DNA of 64,000 bases from Microtetraspora glauca (GCA_000721275.1 JOFO01000007.1:1-64000); one strand, 5' to 3'. Counted from the first letter of the stretch, positions 15,348-24,202 are shown. Notes: generated by a model from the sequence alone, not told the origin. Numbers and translations are program-made.

Positions 15348-16921
15348 CGCGCCTCCTCGGCGTAGGCCCGGCGCGCGAGCCCGAGGCACGGCGCGTACCG
15401 GCCCGTCGGGTAGCGGTCGTGCAGTTCGTCCAGCAGCATCGCCGCCCGCCGGTACCCCAGCCGCGCGCCCCATTCCAGCGGGCCGGCAGGGTAGTTGACC
15501 CCGAGCCGCATCGCCGTGTCGATGTCCTCGGCGGTGGCGACGCCCCGGTCGACGGCGTCGGCGGCGAGGTCGACGAGCATCGCGACCGTCCGGGCCACGA
15601 TCATGCCGGGCACGTCGCCGATGACGGACACCTTCTTGCCGAGCGCCTGGAAGAGTCCGACGGCCTCCGCGAGGGCGTCGGGGTCGGCCCCCTCCCGCGC
15701 GGAGAGCACGATCCGGCTCGCCGCCGCGTAGTCCAGGGCGAGATCGAAGTAGACGATCTCGTTCCGGTACGGGAAGGAGGCCTCGCCGTCCGCGAGGTGC
15801 AGCTCGGCCCCTCCCGGCAGCACGACCCGCCCGTCGCCCTCGCCCTCCTCGGCCTCCTGGCGTTCCACGCGGATCCCCGCGTCCGCGAAGAGCCCCACCA
15901 GCGCCCGGGCCGGCCCGAGGTCGCCGTGGACGGTGATCCGCTCCGGCGCCTTCGCGGGCGGCGCGGTGTGCGGCTCGGGCCGCTCGGCACCGTCCGCGTA
16001 CGCGTACCAGCCGTGGCCCGACTTCCGGCCCAGCCGCCCCGACTCCACGAGCCGCCGCTGCGCCAGCGACGGCGTGAACTTCGGGTCCTGGAAGAAGGAG
16101 TCCCACACGGAGCGGGTCACGGCCTCGTTGACGTCCTGCCCGATCAGGTCGGTCAGCTCGAACGGGCCCATCCGGAAGCCGCCGCACTCGCGCAGCGCCG
16201 CGTCGATGGTGGCCGGGTCGGCGCCCCGCTCCTCGTACACGCGGAACGCCTCGGCGTAGAAGGGGCGGGCGATCCGGTTGACGATGAAGCCGGGGGTGTC
16301 GGCGCAGCGCACCGGCGTCTTGCCCCAGGCGAGGACCGTCCCGTACGCGCGCGTGGCGGCGGTCTCGTCGGTGGCGGCGCCACGGACGACCTCGACGAGG
16401 GGGAGCAGCGGCGCGGGGTTGAAGAAGTGCAGGCCGACGAAGCGGCCGGGCCGCCGCAGGCGCCCGGCGATGGCGGTGACGGAGAGCGAGGACGTGTTGG
16501 TGGCGAGGAGGGCGTCGTCGCCGACGGTCTCCTCCAGGTCGGCGAAGAGCCGCTGCTTGACCGCCAGGTCCTCGACGATCGCCTCGACGACGAGCGCCGC
16601 GTCGGCGAGGTCGGCCAGGTCCTCGCAGGCGTGCAGCCGCCCGGCGGCGGCCTCGCGGTCGGCGGCGGTCATCCGGCCCTTCTCGACCAGCCGGCCGAGG
16701 CGGGCGCCGATCGCGGCGACGGCCTCGGCGGCCCGGCCGGGCGCGCTGTCGTAGAGCCGTACGGGGTGGCCGGCGACCAGCGCGACCTGCGCGATCCCCT
16801 GGCCCATCGTGCCGGTGCCGACGACGGCGACCGTACGGCCCCGTCCGATGGCCTGGTCCATGGCGGCGCTCCCCCTGACGGTCCCGTTGGCACGCTTGTC
16901 CGCTTCGCTGCCGGCGCTCAT
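15344..16921 (-). CDS. paaH: 3-hydroxyacyl-CoA dehydrogenase (PaaH/PaaC type)
   Basis: A 525-aa NAD-dependent dehydrogenase. After ~25 variable residues, TVAVVGTGTMGQGIAQVALVAGHPVRLYD is the dinucleotide fold. The catalytic region includes NTSSLSVTAIAGRLRRPGRFVGLHFFNPAPLLPLVEVV, with His in HFFNP. Two 3HCDH C-terminal modules follow, the second near residues 420-515 (ARTVAMLVDLAADAVDRGVATAEDIDTAMRLGVNYPAGPLEWG). The two-module length matches PaaH, which oxidises 3-hydroxyadipyl-CoA. The ATG at 16921 has GGAGG nine bases upstream; the longer frame to 17098 runs through the promoter. Divergent from paaN. Confidence 0.85.
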   Translation of the reverse strand: MSAGSEADKRANGTVRGSAAMDQAIGRGRTVAVVGTGTMGQGIAQVALVAGHPVRLYDSAPGRAAEAVAAIGARLGRLVEKGRMTAADREAAAGRLHACEDLADLADAALVVEAIVEDLAVKQRLFADLEETVGDDALLATNTSSLSVTAIAGRLRRPGRFVGLHFFNPAPLLPLVEVVRGAATDETAATRAYGTVLAWGKTPVRCADTPGFIVNRIARPFYAEAFRVYEERGADPATIDAALRECGGFRMGPFELTDLIGQDVNEAVTRSVWDSFFQDPKFTPSLAQRRLVESGRLGRKSGHGWYAYADGAERPEPHTAPPAKAPERITVHGDLGPARALVGLFADAGIRVERQEAEEGEGDGRVVLPGGAELHLADGEASFPYRNEIVYFDLALDYAAASRIVLSAREGADPDALAEAVGLFQALGKKVSVIGDVPGMIVARTVAMLVDLAADAVDRGVATAEDIDTAMRLGVNYPAGPLEWGARLGYRRAAMLLDELHDRYPTGRYAPCLGLARRAYAEEAR

Positions 16922-16976
16922 AGGAGTGATCCTCCCCGATGGGTTTTCCACAGGATCGACGGACCCCCTTGTCCCG

Positions 16977-16990
16977 ACCGATCGTTCGGT
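16977..16990. promoter_or_regulatory. TetR-type operator between paaH-paaR and paaN
   Basis: ACCGATCGTTCGGT, a perfect ACCGA-N4-TCGGT dyad. The surrounding 18 bases (16974-16991) recur exactly, inverted, upstream of paaA at 21609-21626. It lies in a divergent promoter region, so one bound repressor could control both directions. Confidence 0.75.
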
Positions 16991-17045
16991 TACTCTAACT
17001 CCGTACGCGTCTCCCTGCCCAGCTCGACGAGGAGTTGGTCCACCC

Positions 17046-18743
17046 ATGGCCACCGCCCAGCCGACCACCGACGTTCTGGCCGCGAAGCACCGGTCCACGC
17101 TCGATCAGGCCCTCGCCACCATCCGCAGCCGCGCCTACTGGTCGCCCTACCCGGAGCACCCGAAGGCGTACGGCGCGGACGGCTCGCTCGACGCCGCAGC
17201 CGGCCTCGCCGCCCACCAGGCGGTGCTGAACGGCCGCTTCGACCTCGACCAGCCCGGCACCGACGGCTGGACGGGCGGCGAGGTGTCGCCGTACGGCCCC
17301 GAGCTGGGCGTCGAGTACCCGCACGCGGACGTGGACGTGCTGCTGCCCGCGATGCGCGCCGGCCTGCCCGGCTGGCGCGACGCCGGTCCGGAGACGCGCG
17401 CCCTGGTCTGCCTGGAGATCCTGGCCCGGATCTCGGCCCGCACCCACGAGTTCGCCCACGCGGTCATGCACACCAGCGGCCAGGCGTTCATGATGGCGTT
17501 CCAGGCCGGCGGCCCGCACGCGCAGGACCGCGGCCTGGAGGCGGTGGCGTACGCGTACGAGGAGCAGACCCGCACCCCCGCCGGCCGGGCCGCCTGGTCC
17601 AAGCCGCAGGGCAAGCGGGACCCGCTGGAGCTGACCAAGGAGTTCACCCCCGTCGGCCGCGGCGTCGCCCTGGTCATCGGCTGCAACACCTTCCCGACGT
17701 GGAACGGCTACCCGGGCCTGTTCGCCTCCCTCGCCACGGGCAACGCGGTCCTGGTGAAGCCCCACCCGCGCGCGGTGCTCCCGCTGGCGCTGACCGTGAA
17801 GATCGCCCGCGAGGTGCTCGCCGAGTCCGGCTTCGACCCGAACCTGGTGGCGCTGGCCGCCGAGCGCCCGGGCGAGGGCATCGCCAAGACCCTGGCCCTC
17901 CGCCCGGAGATCCGGATCATCGACTACACCGGCTCCACCGAGTTCGGCGACTGGCTGGAGGCCCACGCCCGGCAGGCGCAGGTCTACACGGAGAAGGCCG
18001 GCGTCAACACGATCCTGATCGACTCCACCGACGACTACCGGGGCATGCTGTCCAACCTGGCGTTCTCGCTGTCCCTGTACAGCGGCCAGATGTGCACCAC
18101 CCCGCAGAACCTGCTGATCCCCCGCGACGGCATCACCACCGACCAGGGCCCCAAGTCGTACGACGAGGTGGTGGCCGACCTGGCCGGCGCGGTCGGCGGC
18201 CTGCTGGGCGACGACGCCCGGGCCAACGCCCTGCTCGGCGCCCTGGTCAACCCGGACGTGAAGGCCCGCCTGGAGGCCGCCGCCGACCTCGGCGAGGTCG
18301 CCCTGGCCTCCCGCGAGGTCGTCAACCCGGACTTCCCGGACGCGGTCGTCCGCACCCCGGTCATGGTGAAGCTGGACGGCTCCAAGCCGGACGCGGAGGC
18401 CGCGTACCTCTCCGAGTGCTTCGGCCCGGTCTCCTTCGCCGTCTCGGTGGAGTCCACCGCCGACGGCCTGGAGCTGCTGCGGCGCACGATCCGCGAGAAG
18501 GGCGCGATGACGGTCGGCGCGTACACGACGGACGCCGGCGTCGAGCGGGCCGTCGAGGAGGTCTGCCTGGAGGAGTCGGCGCAGCTCTCGCTGAACCTCA
18601 CGGGCGGGGTGTACGTGAACCAGACGGCCGCGTTCTCCGACTTCCACGGCTCGGGCGGCAACCCGGCGGCGAACGCCGCGCTGTGCGACGGCGCCTTTGT
18701 CGCCCACCGCTTCCGCGTGGTCGAGGTGCGCCGCCAGGCGTGA
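17046..18743 (+). CDS. paaN: Phenylacetate degradation aldehyde dehydrogenase PaaN
   Basis: A 565-aa aldehyde dehydrogenase of the PaaN branch. Recognisable segments are VALVIGCNTFPTWNGYPGLFASLATGNAVLVKPHPRAVLP (cofactor site), IIDYTGSTEFGDWLEAHARQAQVYTEKAGVN, and SLYSGQMCTTPQNLLIP, where the Cys is the nucleophile. It would oxidise the semialdehyde formed on ring opening of oxepin-CoA. Unlike E. coli PaaZ it has no C-terminal MaoC hydratase, so a separate hydrolase is needed and is not in the window. ATG start about 70 bp after the TetR-type operator. Convergent with the TrmH gene. Confidence 0.88.
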   Translation: MATAQPTTDVLAAKHRSTLDQALATIRSRAYWSPYPEHPKAYGADGSLDAAAGLAAHQAVLNGRFDLDQPGTDGWTGGEVSPYGPELGVEYPHADVDVLLPAMRAGLPGWRDAGPETRALVCLEILARISARTHEFAHAVMHTSGQAFMMAFQAGGPHAQDRGLEAVAYAYEEQTRTPAGRAAWSKPQGKRDPLELTKEFTPVGRGVALVIGCNTFPTWNGYPGLFASLATGNAVLVKPHPRAVLPLALTVKIAREVLAESGFDPNLVALAAERPGEGIAKTLALRPEIRIIDYTGSTEFGDWLEAHARQAQVYTEKAGVNTILIDSTDDYRGMLSNLAFSLSLYSGQMCTTPQNLLIPRDGITTDQGPKSYDEVVADLAGAVGGLLGDDARANALLGALVNPDVKARLEAAADLGEVALASREVVNPDFPDAVVRTPVMVKLDGSKPDAEAAYLSECFGPVSFAVSVESTADGLELLRRTIREKGAMTVGAYTTDAGVERAVEEVCLEESAQLSLNLTGGVYVNQTAAFSDFHGSGGNPAANAALCDGAFVAHRFRVVEVRRQA

Positions 18744-18774
18744 CCCGGCACCGGCCTCCGGCGTGCCGGTCCCC

Positions 18775-19455
18775 CTACTCGGGGGCCGGCACGTCGGCGT
18801 AGCGCTGGATCCAGGCGTGCATGGCGATCGCGGCGGCGGCGCCGGCGTTGATCGACCGGGTGGAGCCGAACTGCGCGATCGAGCAGACCGTCCGCACGTG
18901 GCGGCGGGCCTCCTCGGTCAGCCCGGGGCCCTCCTGGCCGAAGAGCAGCACGCAGCGGCGGGGCAGCACGGTCCGCTCCAGCGGCACCGAGCCCGGCAGG
19001 TTGTCGATGCCGATGATCGGCAGGTCCTCGGCCGCCGCCCAGGCGGTCAGCGCCTCCGTGTCGGGGTGGTGCCGGACGTGCTGGTAGCGGTCGGTGACCA
19101 TGGCCCCGCGCCGGTTCCAGCGACGGCGCCCCACGATGTGGACCTCCTTCGCCAGAAAGGCGTTGGCCGTCCGCACCACCGACCCGATGTTGAAGTCGTG
19201 TCCCCAGTTCTCCACGGCCACGTGGAAGTCGTGCCGGCGGGTGTCCAGGTCGGCGACGATCGCCTCCCGGGTCCAGTACCGGTACGCGTCCACGACGTTG
19301 CGCCGGTCGCCCCCGGCCAGCAGTTCCCGGTCGTAGCGCGGGTCCTCGGGCCACGGCAGCGGGTGCGGGCCGACGCCGATCTCGGGGCCGTAGCCCTCGT
19401 CGTACTGCAGCGGCTCGGCGCCGTCCGGGACGGGGTTCTCTTCGGTGGTGCTCAC
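18775..19455 (-). CDS. SPOUT RNA 2'-O-methyltransferase, TrmH family
   Basis: A 226-aa SpoU/TrmH methyltransferase. The three SPOUT motifs are present: NIGSVVRTANAF, CVLLFGQEGPGLTEEARRHV and SIAQFGSTRSINAGAAAAIAMHAW, together making the knotted SAM site. The first ~60 residues are an acidic/aromatic lead. It should methylate a ribose in tRNA or rRNA; the target cannot be read from sequence. The GTG start overlaps the HTTM gene stop (GTGA), so it is the last gene of the DUF5819-HTTM-trmH operon. That link is probably only translational coupling. Confidence 0.9.
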   Translation of the reverse strand: MSTTEENPVPDGAEPLQYDEGYGPEIGVGPHPLPWPEDPRYDRELLAGGDRRNVVDAYRYWTREAIVADLDTRRHDFHVAVENWGHDFNIGSVVRTANAFLAKEVHIVGRRRWNRRGAMVTDRYQHVRHHPDTEALTAWAAAEDLPIIGIDNLPGSVPLERTVLPRRCVLLFGQEGPGLTEEARRHVRTVCSIAQFGSTRSINAGAAAAIAMHAWIQRYADVPAPE

Positions 19456-20732
19456 CCGACGAGGGTACGGGGGGCGGTCTCGCCGCCCGTCTCCCCGCCG
19501 GACGGCCTCGCGCCGGGGTCCCCGGCGGCACGCTGCGGCGGCAGCTCCGGCGCGGCCTTCCGCCACGGCAGCCGGTCCCGGAGCCGGGCGGCGCGCGCCC
19601 CCAGCCACACCAGGAAGACGGTCGGCAGGAAGACGGCGTCGGCGGCGATCATCGCCAGGGAGAACGCGGGCAGGCCCAGCAGGACCGCGATCCCGGCGTG
19701 CTCCAGCATCATCACCACGAGCAGGACGTTCTTCACCTTGCGCTTGAACAGCGTGAAGGGGAAGGCGACCTGCACGATCACGGTGCCGTAGCTGAGCAGC
19801 ATGACCATGATCCCGCTGGAGGCGAGCAGGTCGGAGAGGGCCGGCCAGGGCGTGAAGTAGTCCAGGTGCAGCGGGTAGAAGAGCGCGGTGCCGTCCTGCC
19901 AGCGCGAGCCCTGCACCTTGTACCAGCCGGCGGTGGCGTAGATCAGGCACACCTCGGCCATGAGGACCAGGAGCGTCGCGTTGTGGGCGAGGTTGGCGAG
20001 GACGTCCAGGAGGACGCGCGGCTCGCCCGGCGCGTACTGCTCCACCAGCCACCACAGGCCCTGGCCGAGCCAGAGCACCCACAGCAGCACGTACATCCAC
20101 CACTCGCCGGTGAGCGGGCTGAACCAGGTCGCGGCGACCAGGAAGCCGCCGAGGACGACCCAGAGGACCGGGCCCGTGAGCTCCACCCGGCGGGCCGCCT
20201 CCTCGCCGCCGGCCGCCTTCCGGGCCGCCCGCCGGGCGTCCAGGGACCACACCTGGCCGCAGCGGGTCAGCGTGAGGTACAGCGAGACGAGGTGCACCAC
20301 GTTGTCGCCGCCGTCGCCGAGGAAGACGGACCGGTTCTGCAGCGACAGCGCGCCGACCATGAAGACCACGGAGACGGCCCGGGTGTGCCAGCCGACGAGC
20401 AGCAGCGCCGCGGCCACCACGGCGAGCCCGTAGACCACCTCGAACCAGAGCCGCCCGTCCGACCACATCAGGACGGTGAAGGCGCGGTTGTCGGCGATCA
20501 GCCGGCGCGCCAGGTCGAAGGACCACGGGCCGTCGGGGCCGTACATCTCGTGCCGGTGCGGGAACTCGCGCAGCAGGAAGAAGAGCCAGGTCAGCGCGAA
20601 GCCGATGCGGACGATCGCGGTCTGGTACGGGCCCAGCGCGCGCGAGGTCACCGTCTGCACGGCCCCGGCGAGCCGGCGGTCGAGGGGCACGCGCGCGGGG
20701 GCCGCGGCCGACGCGGGACGGGGGGCGGTCAT
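19452..20732 (-). CDS. HTTM domain membrane protein (SdpB/VKGC-like)
   Basis: A 426-aa polytopic membrane protein with an HTTM domain, the fold shared by vitamin-K-dependent gamma-carboxylase and SdpB. Recognisable parts are IVRIGFALTWLFFLLREFPHRHEMYG near the start, LALVVAAALLLVGWHTRAV, LQNRSVFLGDGGDNVVHLVSLYL, EVCLIYATAGWYKVQGSRWQDGTALFYPLHL and VAFPFTLFKRKVKNVLLVVMMLEHAGIAVLLGLPAFSLAMIAAD. At least eight hydrophobic segments are visible and the last ~50 residues are soluble. The ATG lies in a 4-bp overlap with the DUF5819 gene. The pair resembles SdpA-SdpB, which matures the SdpC toxin in Bacillus, but no SdpC-like gene is adjacent. Confidence 0.85.
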   Translation of the reverse strand: MTAPRPASAAAPARVPLDRRLAGAVQTVTSRALGPYQTAIVRIGFALTWLFFLLREFPHRHEMYGPDGPWSFDLARRLIADNRAFTVLMWSDGRLWFEVVYGLAVVAAALLLVGWHTRAVSVVFMVGALSLQNRSVFLGDGGDNVVHLVSLYLTLTRCGQVWSLDARRAARKAAGGEEAARRVELTGPVLWVVLGGFLVAATWFSPLTGEWWMYVLLWVLWLGQGLWWLVEQYAPGEPRVLLDVLANLAHNATLLVLMAEVCLIYATAGWYKVQGSRWQDGTALFYPLHLDYFTPWPALSDLLASSGIMVMLLSYGTVIVQVAFPFTLFKRKVKNVLLVVMMLEHAGIAVLLGLPAFSLAMIAADAVFLPTVFLVWLGARAARLRDRLPWRKAAPELPPQRAAGDPGARPSGGETGGETAPRTLVG

Positions 20733-21475
20733 CGGCTGGTCTCCGTACGGCTGCGGTCGGCGTCGGTGATCTGCCACCAGGGCATCACGCTGATCGAGGG
20801 CTCGGTGGAGCGCTTCTCGGTGCTCCAGTGCGGGGCCTGCACCGGGCGGGCCACGCGGCGGAGCTGGATCCGCTCCACCCGCCCGCCGACGTCCGCGCGC
20901 GCCCGGGGGCCCTCGATGCGCGGCAGCACGATCCGGCGCATGTACTCCTCCGACAGCCGGCCGCGCATCCCCTTCGGGCGGCCCTCGTCGTCGTGCGCGT
21001 TGCCGTACCAGTCGATCGCCCGGCGCAGCTGGTTCTGTTCGGTGTGGCTGGGGAAGACGCTGCCCCGCACGGCCTCGACGTCCTGCGCGGTGAGGTCGAT
21101 CCAGCCGGTGGTCCGCCGGGCGCCCGACGCGTCGGCGACCTCGGCGCGGACCTCGACGGAGACGTTCTGCTGGAGCGGGTTGGGGGCGAACAGCTTCCAG
21201 TTCTGCTCGAACTCGGGGTAGATCCAGTCCTCGACGGCCTGCCCGTGCTGCTTGGTGATCGTGTTCGACGGCGCCACGTGCAGGAAGACCATGGCCAGGT
21301 GCAGGCAGGCGAAGACGGCCAGCGCGGCGAGCGCCACCGCCGCGACGACCTGGTACGGCAGCGACAGCGCCAGGATCCCCGCGGCCGGCCGCCGCTCCCC
21401 GCGGCCGTCGCCGGCGCCCACGACGCTCACGTCGCTCACGTCGCTCACGTCGCTCACGTCGATGTGCGCGCTCAT
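20729..21475 (-). CDS. DUF5819 family membrane-anchored protein (SdpA-like)
   Basis: A 248-aa protein with one N-terminal transmembrane helix (LPYQVVAAVALAALAVFACLHLAMVFLHV, about residues 40-68) and an outside domain. The key motif EQNWKLFAPNPLQQNVSVEV recalls the W-x-x-F-x-P segment of SdpA-type partners of HTTM proteins. The N-terminus holds a DVS tripeptide run from a 9-bp tandem repeat. The stop overlaps the HTTM start, indicating a two-part membrane complex. No catalytic residues are obvious. The ATG at 21475 has only a weak GGGG-type ribosome binding site. Divergent from paaA. Confidence 0.8.
   Translation of the reverse strand: MSAHIDVSDVSDVSDVSVVGAGDGRGERRPAAGILALSLPYQVVAAVALAALAVFACLHLAMVFLHVAPSNTITKQHGQAVEDWIYPEFEQNWKLFAPNPLQQNVSVEVRAEVADASGARRTTGWIDLTAQDVEAVRGSVFPSHTEQNQLRRAIDWYGNAHDDEGRPKGMRGRLSEEYMRRIVLPRIEGPRARADVGGRVERIQLRRVARPVQAPHWSTEKRSTEPSISVMPWWQITDADRSRTETSR
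21424..21459. repeat. Four 9-bp tandem repeats (CGCTCACGT)
   Basis: Four perfect units in the 5' coding part of the DUF5819 gene, read on the minus strand as an Asp-Val-Ser repeat before the membrane helix. In-frame units allow length change without frameshift. Confidence 0.9.
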
Positions 21476-21555
21476 CCCACCCCGATCCCGGGCTTCCCGA
21501 CCCGATCCCGTCCCACCGGTGACCCGCTCGTCTGCGCCCCGAACGGAGCAGGCGG

Positions 21556-21564
21556 TTATCCACA
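21556..21564 (+). promoter_or_regulatory. DnaA box TTATCCACA
   Basis: Exact 9-mer in the divergent gap between the DUF5819 and paaA genes, followed five bases later by TTGACA, a possible -35 element. Confidence 0.55.
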
Positions 21565-21609
21565 GGGTTGACACCATACGGGCCGCCGACCCACCATTGA
21601 AGTCATTCA

Positions 21610-21623
21610 ACCGAACGATCGGT
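21610..21623. promoter_or_regulatory. TetR-type operator upstream of paaABCDE
   Basis: ACCGAACGATCGGT, a perfect ACCGA-N4-TCGGT dyad 15 bp before the paaA ATG. The 18 bases at 21609-21626 are the exact inverse of 16974-16991 at paaN. A second small dyad, TTGAA-N4-TTCAA, abuts it at 21597-21610. Confidence 0.75.
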
Positions 21624-21637
21624 CGGTAGGGGGTCCG

Positions 21638-22651
21638 ATGACCGCAGGGACGGCAGGGACGGCAGTGACCGCGGAGGCGCCCGGCGCGGATGCCGCGGAC
21701 GCGGCGGCACAGGCCGCCCGCGAGGCGGTGTTCGACGCCGCCGTCGCCGCGGACGAGCGCATCGAGCCGCGCGACTGGATGCCGGAGGCGTACCGCGCCT
21801 CGCTCATCCGCCAGATCGCACAGCACGCCCACTCCGAGATCATCGGCATGCAGCCCGAGGCGAACTGGATCACCCGCGCGCCCTCGCTGCGCCGCAAGGC
21901 CATCCTCATGGCCAAGGTCCAGGACGAGGCCGGCCACGGCCTGTACCTCTACAGCGCCGCCGAGACCCTCGGCGTCAGCCGCGACGAGCTCCTCGACAAG
22001 CTCCACACCGGCCGCCAGAAGTACTCCTCGATCTTCAACTACCCCACCCTCACCTGGGCCGACGTCGGCGCCATCGGCTGGCTGGTGGACGGCGCCGCCA
22101 TCACCAACCAGGTCCCCCTCTGCCGCTGCTCCTACGGCCCGTACGCCCGGGCCATGGTCCGCGTCTGCAAGGAGGAGTCCTTCCACCAGCGCCAGGGGTA
22201 CGAGGCCCTGCTCGCCCTCTCCCGGGGCACCGAGGCCCAGCACGCCATGGCCCAGGACGCCGTGGACCGCTGGTGGTGGCCGTCGCTCATGATGTTCGGC
22301 CCGCCCGACGACGTGTCGACCCACTCCACCCAGGCCATGGCCTGGAAGATCAAGCGGCACTCCAACGACGAACTGCGCCAGCGCTTCGTCGACATCGCCG
22401 CCCCGCAGGCGGAGGCCCTCGGCCTCACCCTCCCCGACCCCGACCTGAAGTGGAACGAGGAGCGCGGGCACTACGACTTCGGTCCCATCGACTGGGACGA
22501 GTTCTGGGACGTGCTCAAGGGCAACGGCCCCTGCAACGACCAGCGGATCACCAAGCGCCGCCAGGCCCACGAGGACGGCGCCTGGGTCAGAGAGGCCGCC
22601 GCGGCCTACGCGCGCAAGCACACCGGACAGCACGGGGAGGCACAGGCATGA
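21638..22651 (+). CDS. paaA: Phenylacetyl-CoA epoxidase subunit PaaA
   Basis: A 337-aa catalytic subunit of the diiron multicomponent mono-oxygenase that makes ring 1,2-epoxyphenylacetyl-CoA. Diiron ligands sit in carboxylate/His motifs such as [21 protein letters not shown] and [16 protein letters not shown]. The N-terminal ~30 residues are Ala-rich and variable. The ATG at 21638 follows a TAGGGGG ribosome binding site and lies just after the TetR-type operator. First gene of paaABCDE; its stop overlaps the paaB start (ATGA). Confidence 0.95.
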   Translation: MTAGTAGTAVTAEAPGADAADAAAQAAREAVFDAAVAADERIEPRDWMPEAYRASLIRQIAQHAHSEIIGMQPEANWITRAPSLRRKAILMAKVQDEAGHGLYLYSAAETLGVSRDELLDKLHTGRQKYSSIFNYPTLTWADVGAIGWLVDGAAITNQVPLCRCSYGPYARAMVRVCKEESFHQRQGYEALLALSRGTEAQHAMAQDAVDRWWWPSLMMFGPPDDVSTHSTQAMAWKIKRHSNDELRQRFVDIAAPQAEALGLTLPDPDLKWNEERGHYDFGPIDWDEFWDVLKGNGPCNDQRITKRRQAHEDGAWVREAAAAYARKHTGQHGEAQA

Positions 22652-22935
22652 GCAGCGACACGTGGCCCTTGTGGGAGGTGTTCGTGCGCTCCCGCCGAGG
22701 GCTCTCCCACACCCACGCCGGCAGCCTCCACGCCCCCGACGCCGAGATGGCGCTGCGCAACGCCCGGGACCTCTACACCCGCCGCATGGAGGGCGTCTCC
22801 CTCTGGGTCGTGCCCTCCGCCGCCATCACCGCCTCCTCCCCGGACGAGAAGGACCCCTTCTTCGAACCGGCCGCCGACAAGCCCTACCGGCACCCGACCT
22901 TCTACGAGATCCCGGAAGGGGTGAAGCACCTGTGA
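22648..22935 (+). CDS. paaB: Phenylacetyl-CoA epoxidase subunit PaaB
   Basis: A 95-aa protein: [41 protein letters not shown] is the diagnostic PaaB segment. In the known complex PaaB bridges PaaAC heterodimers and is needed for full assembly. Coupled on both sides, by ATGA with paaA and GTGA with paaC. Confidence 0.95.
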   Translation: MSSDTWPLWEVFVRSRRGLSHTHAGSLHAPDAEMALRNARDLYTRRMEGVSLWVVPSAAITASSPDEKDPFFEPAADKPYRHPTFYEIPEGVKHL

Positions 22936-23705
22936 CCGCCACCGGCACCCCTGCCGCCACGGACGCGGCCACCGCTCCGGCGCCCGCCGCCGACCCGGCC
23001 GTCACCGCCGCGGCCCTCGCCCTCGGCGACGACGCCCTCATCCTGGCCCAGCGTCTGGGGGAGTGGGCCGGCGGCGCCCCCGTCCTGGAGGAGGAGGTCG
23101 CCCTCGCCAACATCGCGCTCGACCTCCTCGGCCAGGCCCGCGTCCTGCTCTCCCTCGCCGGCGACGAGGACGAACTGGCCTTCCTCCGCGAGGAGCGCGC
23201 CTTCCGCAACGTCCAGCTGGTCGAGCAGCCCAACGGCGACTTCGCCCACACCATCGCCCGCCAGCTCTACTTCTCCACCTACCAGCGGCTGCTCTACGCG
23301 GCCCTCGCCGCCGGCGACGGCCCGCTGGCCGGGCTCGCCGCCAAGGCCGTCAAGGAAGTCGCCTACCACCAGGACCACGCCGAGCACTGGACCCTCCGCC
23401 TCGGCGACGGCACCGAGGAGAGCCACCGCCGCATGCAGACGGCCTGCGACGCCCTCTGGCGGTACACCGGCGAACTCTTCCAGCCCCTCGACGGCCTCGG
23501 CACCGACCCCGCCGCCCTCGAAGCGGCCTGGCTCGACTCCGTCACCGCGGTCCTCACCCGCGCCGGCCTCACCGTGCCCACCGGCTCCCGCACCGGTGCC
23601 TGGCGCGCCGGAGCCGGCCGCCAGGGCCTCCACACCGAGCACTTCGGCCGGATGCTCGCCGAGATGCAGCACCTGCACCGCAGCCACCCGGGGGCGACAT
23701 GGTGA
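22932..23705 (+). CDS. paaC: Phenylacetyl-CoA epoxidase structural subunit PaaC
   Basis: A 257-aa ferritin-like subunit that pairs with PaaA but lacks a functional diiron site in characterised homologues. Recognised by ALALGDDALILAQRLGEWAGGAPVLEEEVALANIALDLLGQARVLLS and KEVAYHQDHAEHWTLRLGDGTEESHRRMQ. It begins with GTG inside the paaB stop, and its own stop overlaps the start of paaD. Confidence 0.93.
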   Translation: MTATGTPAATDAATAPAPAADPAVTAAALALGDDALILAQRLGEWAGGAPVLEEEVALANIALDLLGQARVLLSLAGDEDELAFLREERAFRNVQLVEQPNGDFAHTIARQLYFSTYQRLLYAALAAGDGPLAGLAAKAVKEVAYHQDHAEHWTLRLGDGTEESHRRMQTACDALWRYTGELFQPLDGLGTDPAALEAAWLDSVTAVLTRAGLTVPTGSRTGAWRAGAGRQGLHTEHFGRMLAEMQHLHRSHPGATW

Positions 23706-24202
23706 CCGCCACCACCACCCCGCTCGAAGCGGAGCTGGCCCGGATCGCCGGCGCCGTCCCCGACCCCGAGCTGCCCGTCCTCACCCTCGCCGAACTCGGC
23801 GTGCTCCGCGGCGTCCACGTCACCGGCCCCGGCCGCGTCGAGGTCGCCCTCACCCCCACCTACACCGGCTGCCCCGCCGTGGAGACGATGTCCACCGACA
23901 TCGAGCACGCCCTTCACGCGCACGGCGTCCCCGAGGTCACCGTCGTCACCGTCCTCGCCCCCGCCTGGTCCACCGACGACATCACCGAGGAAGGCCGCCG
24001 CAAGCTGGCCGAGTTCGGCATCGCCCCGCCCCGCCCCCAGGGCCCGGGCGGCGGGCCCGTCGCCGTCACCCTCGCCATCCGCTGCCCGCACTGCGGATCC
24101 ACCGACACCGAACTCCTCAGCCGCTTCTCCTCCACCGCCTGCAAGGCCCTGCGCCGCTGCGCCGCCTGCCGCGAACCCTTCGACCACTTCAAGGAGCTGT
24201 AG
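23699..24202 (+). CDS. paaD: PaaD, Fe-S assembly-type factor for the PaaABCE epoxidase
   Basis: A 167-aa protein with an N-terminal MIP18/DUF59-like domain (IAGAVPDPELPVLTLAELGVLRGVHV, PTYTGCPAVETMSTDI) and a C-terminal zinc-ribbon-like part with two CxxC pairs (RCPHCGSTDT and RRCAACREPF). In E. coli PaaD is required for activity of the epoxidase, probably through metal-centre maturation. ATG at 23699, or GTG at 23702, overlapping paaC. Confidence 0.92.
   Translation: MVTATTTPLEAELARIAGAVPDPELPVLTLAELGVLRGVHVTGPGRVEVALTPTYTGCPAVETMSTDIEHALHAHGVPEVTVVTVLAPAWSTDDITEEGRRKLAEFGIAPPRPQGPGGGPVAVTLAIRCPHCGSTDTELLSRFSSTACKALRRCAACREPFDHFKEL

Noticed and set aside
16944..16952. TTTTCCACA as a DnaA box
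   Set aside because: One mismatch at the third position, which is outside the relaxed Streptomyces consensus; not counted with the perfect boxes.
18745..18769. CCGGCAC/GTGCCGG hairpin between paaN and trmH as a terminator
   Set aside because: Only a 7-bp stem with an 11-base loop; too weak to claim in DNA this GC-rich.
19211..19224. CCACGTGGAAG as another parS
   Set aside because: Several mismatches to GTTTCACGTGAAAC beyond the CACGTG core.
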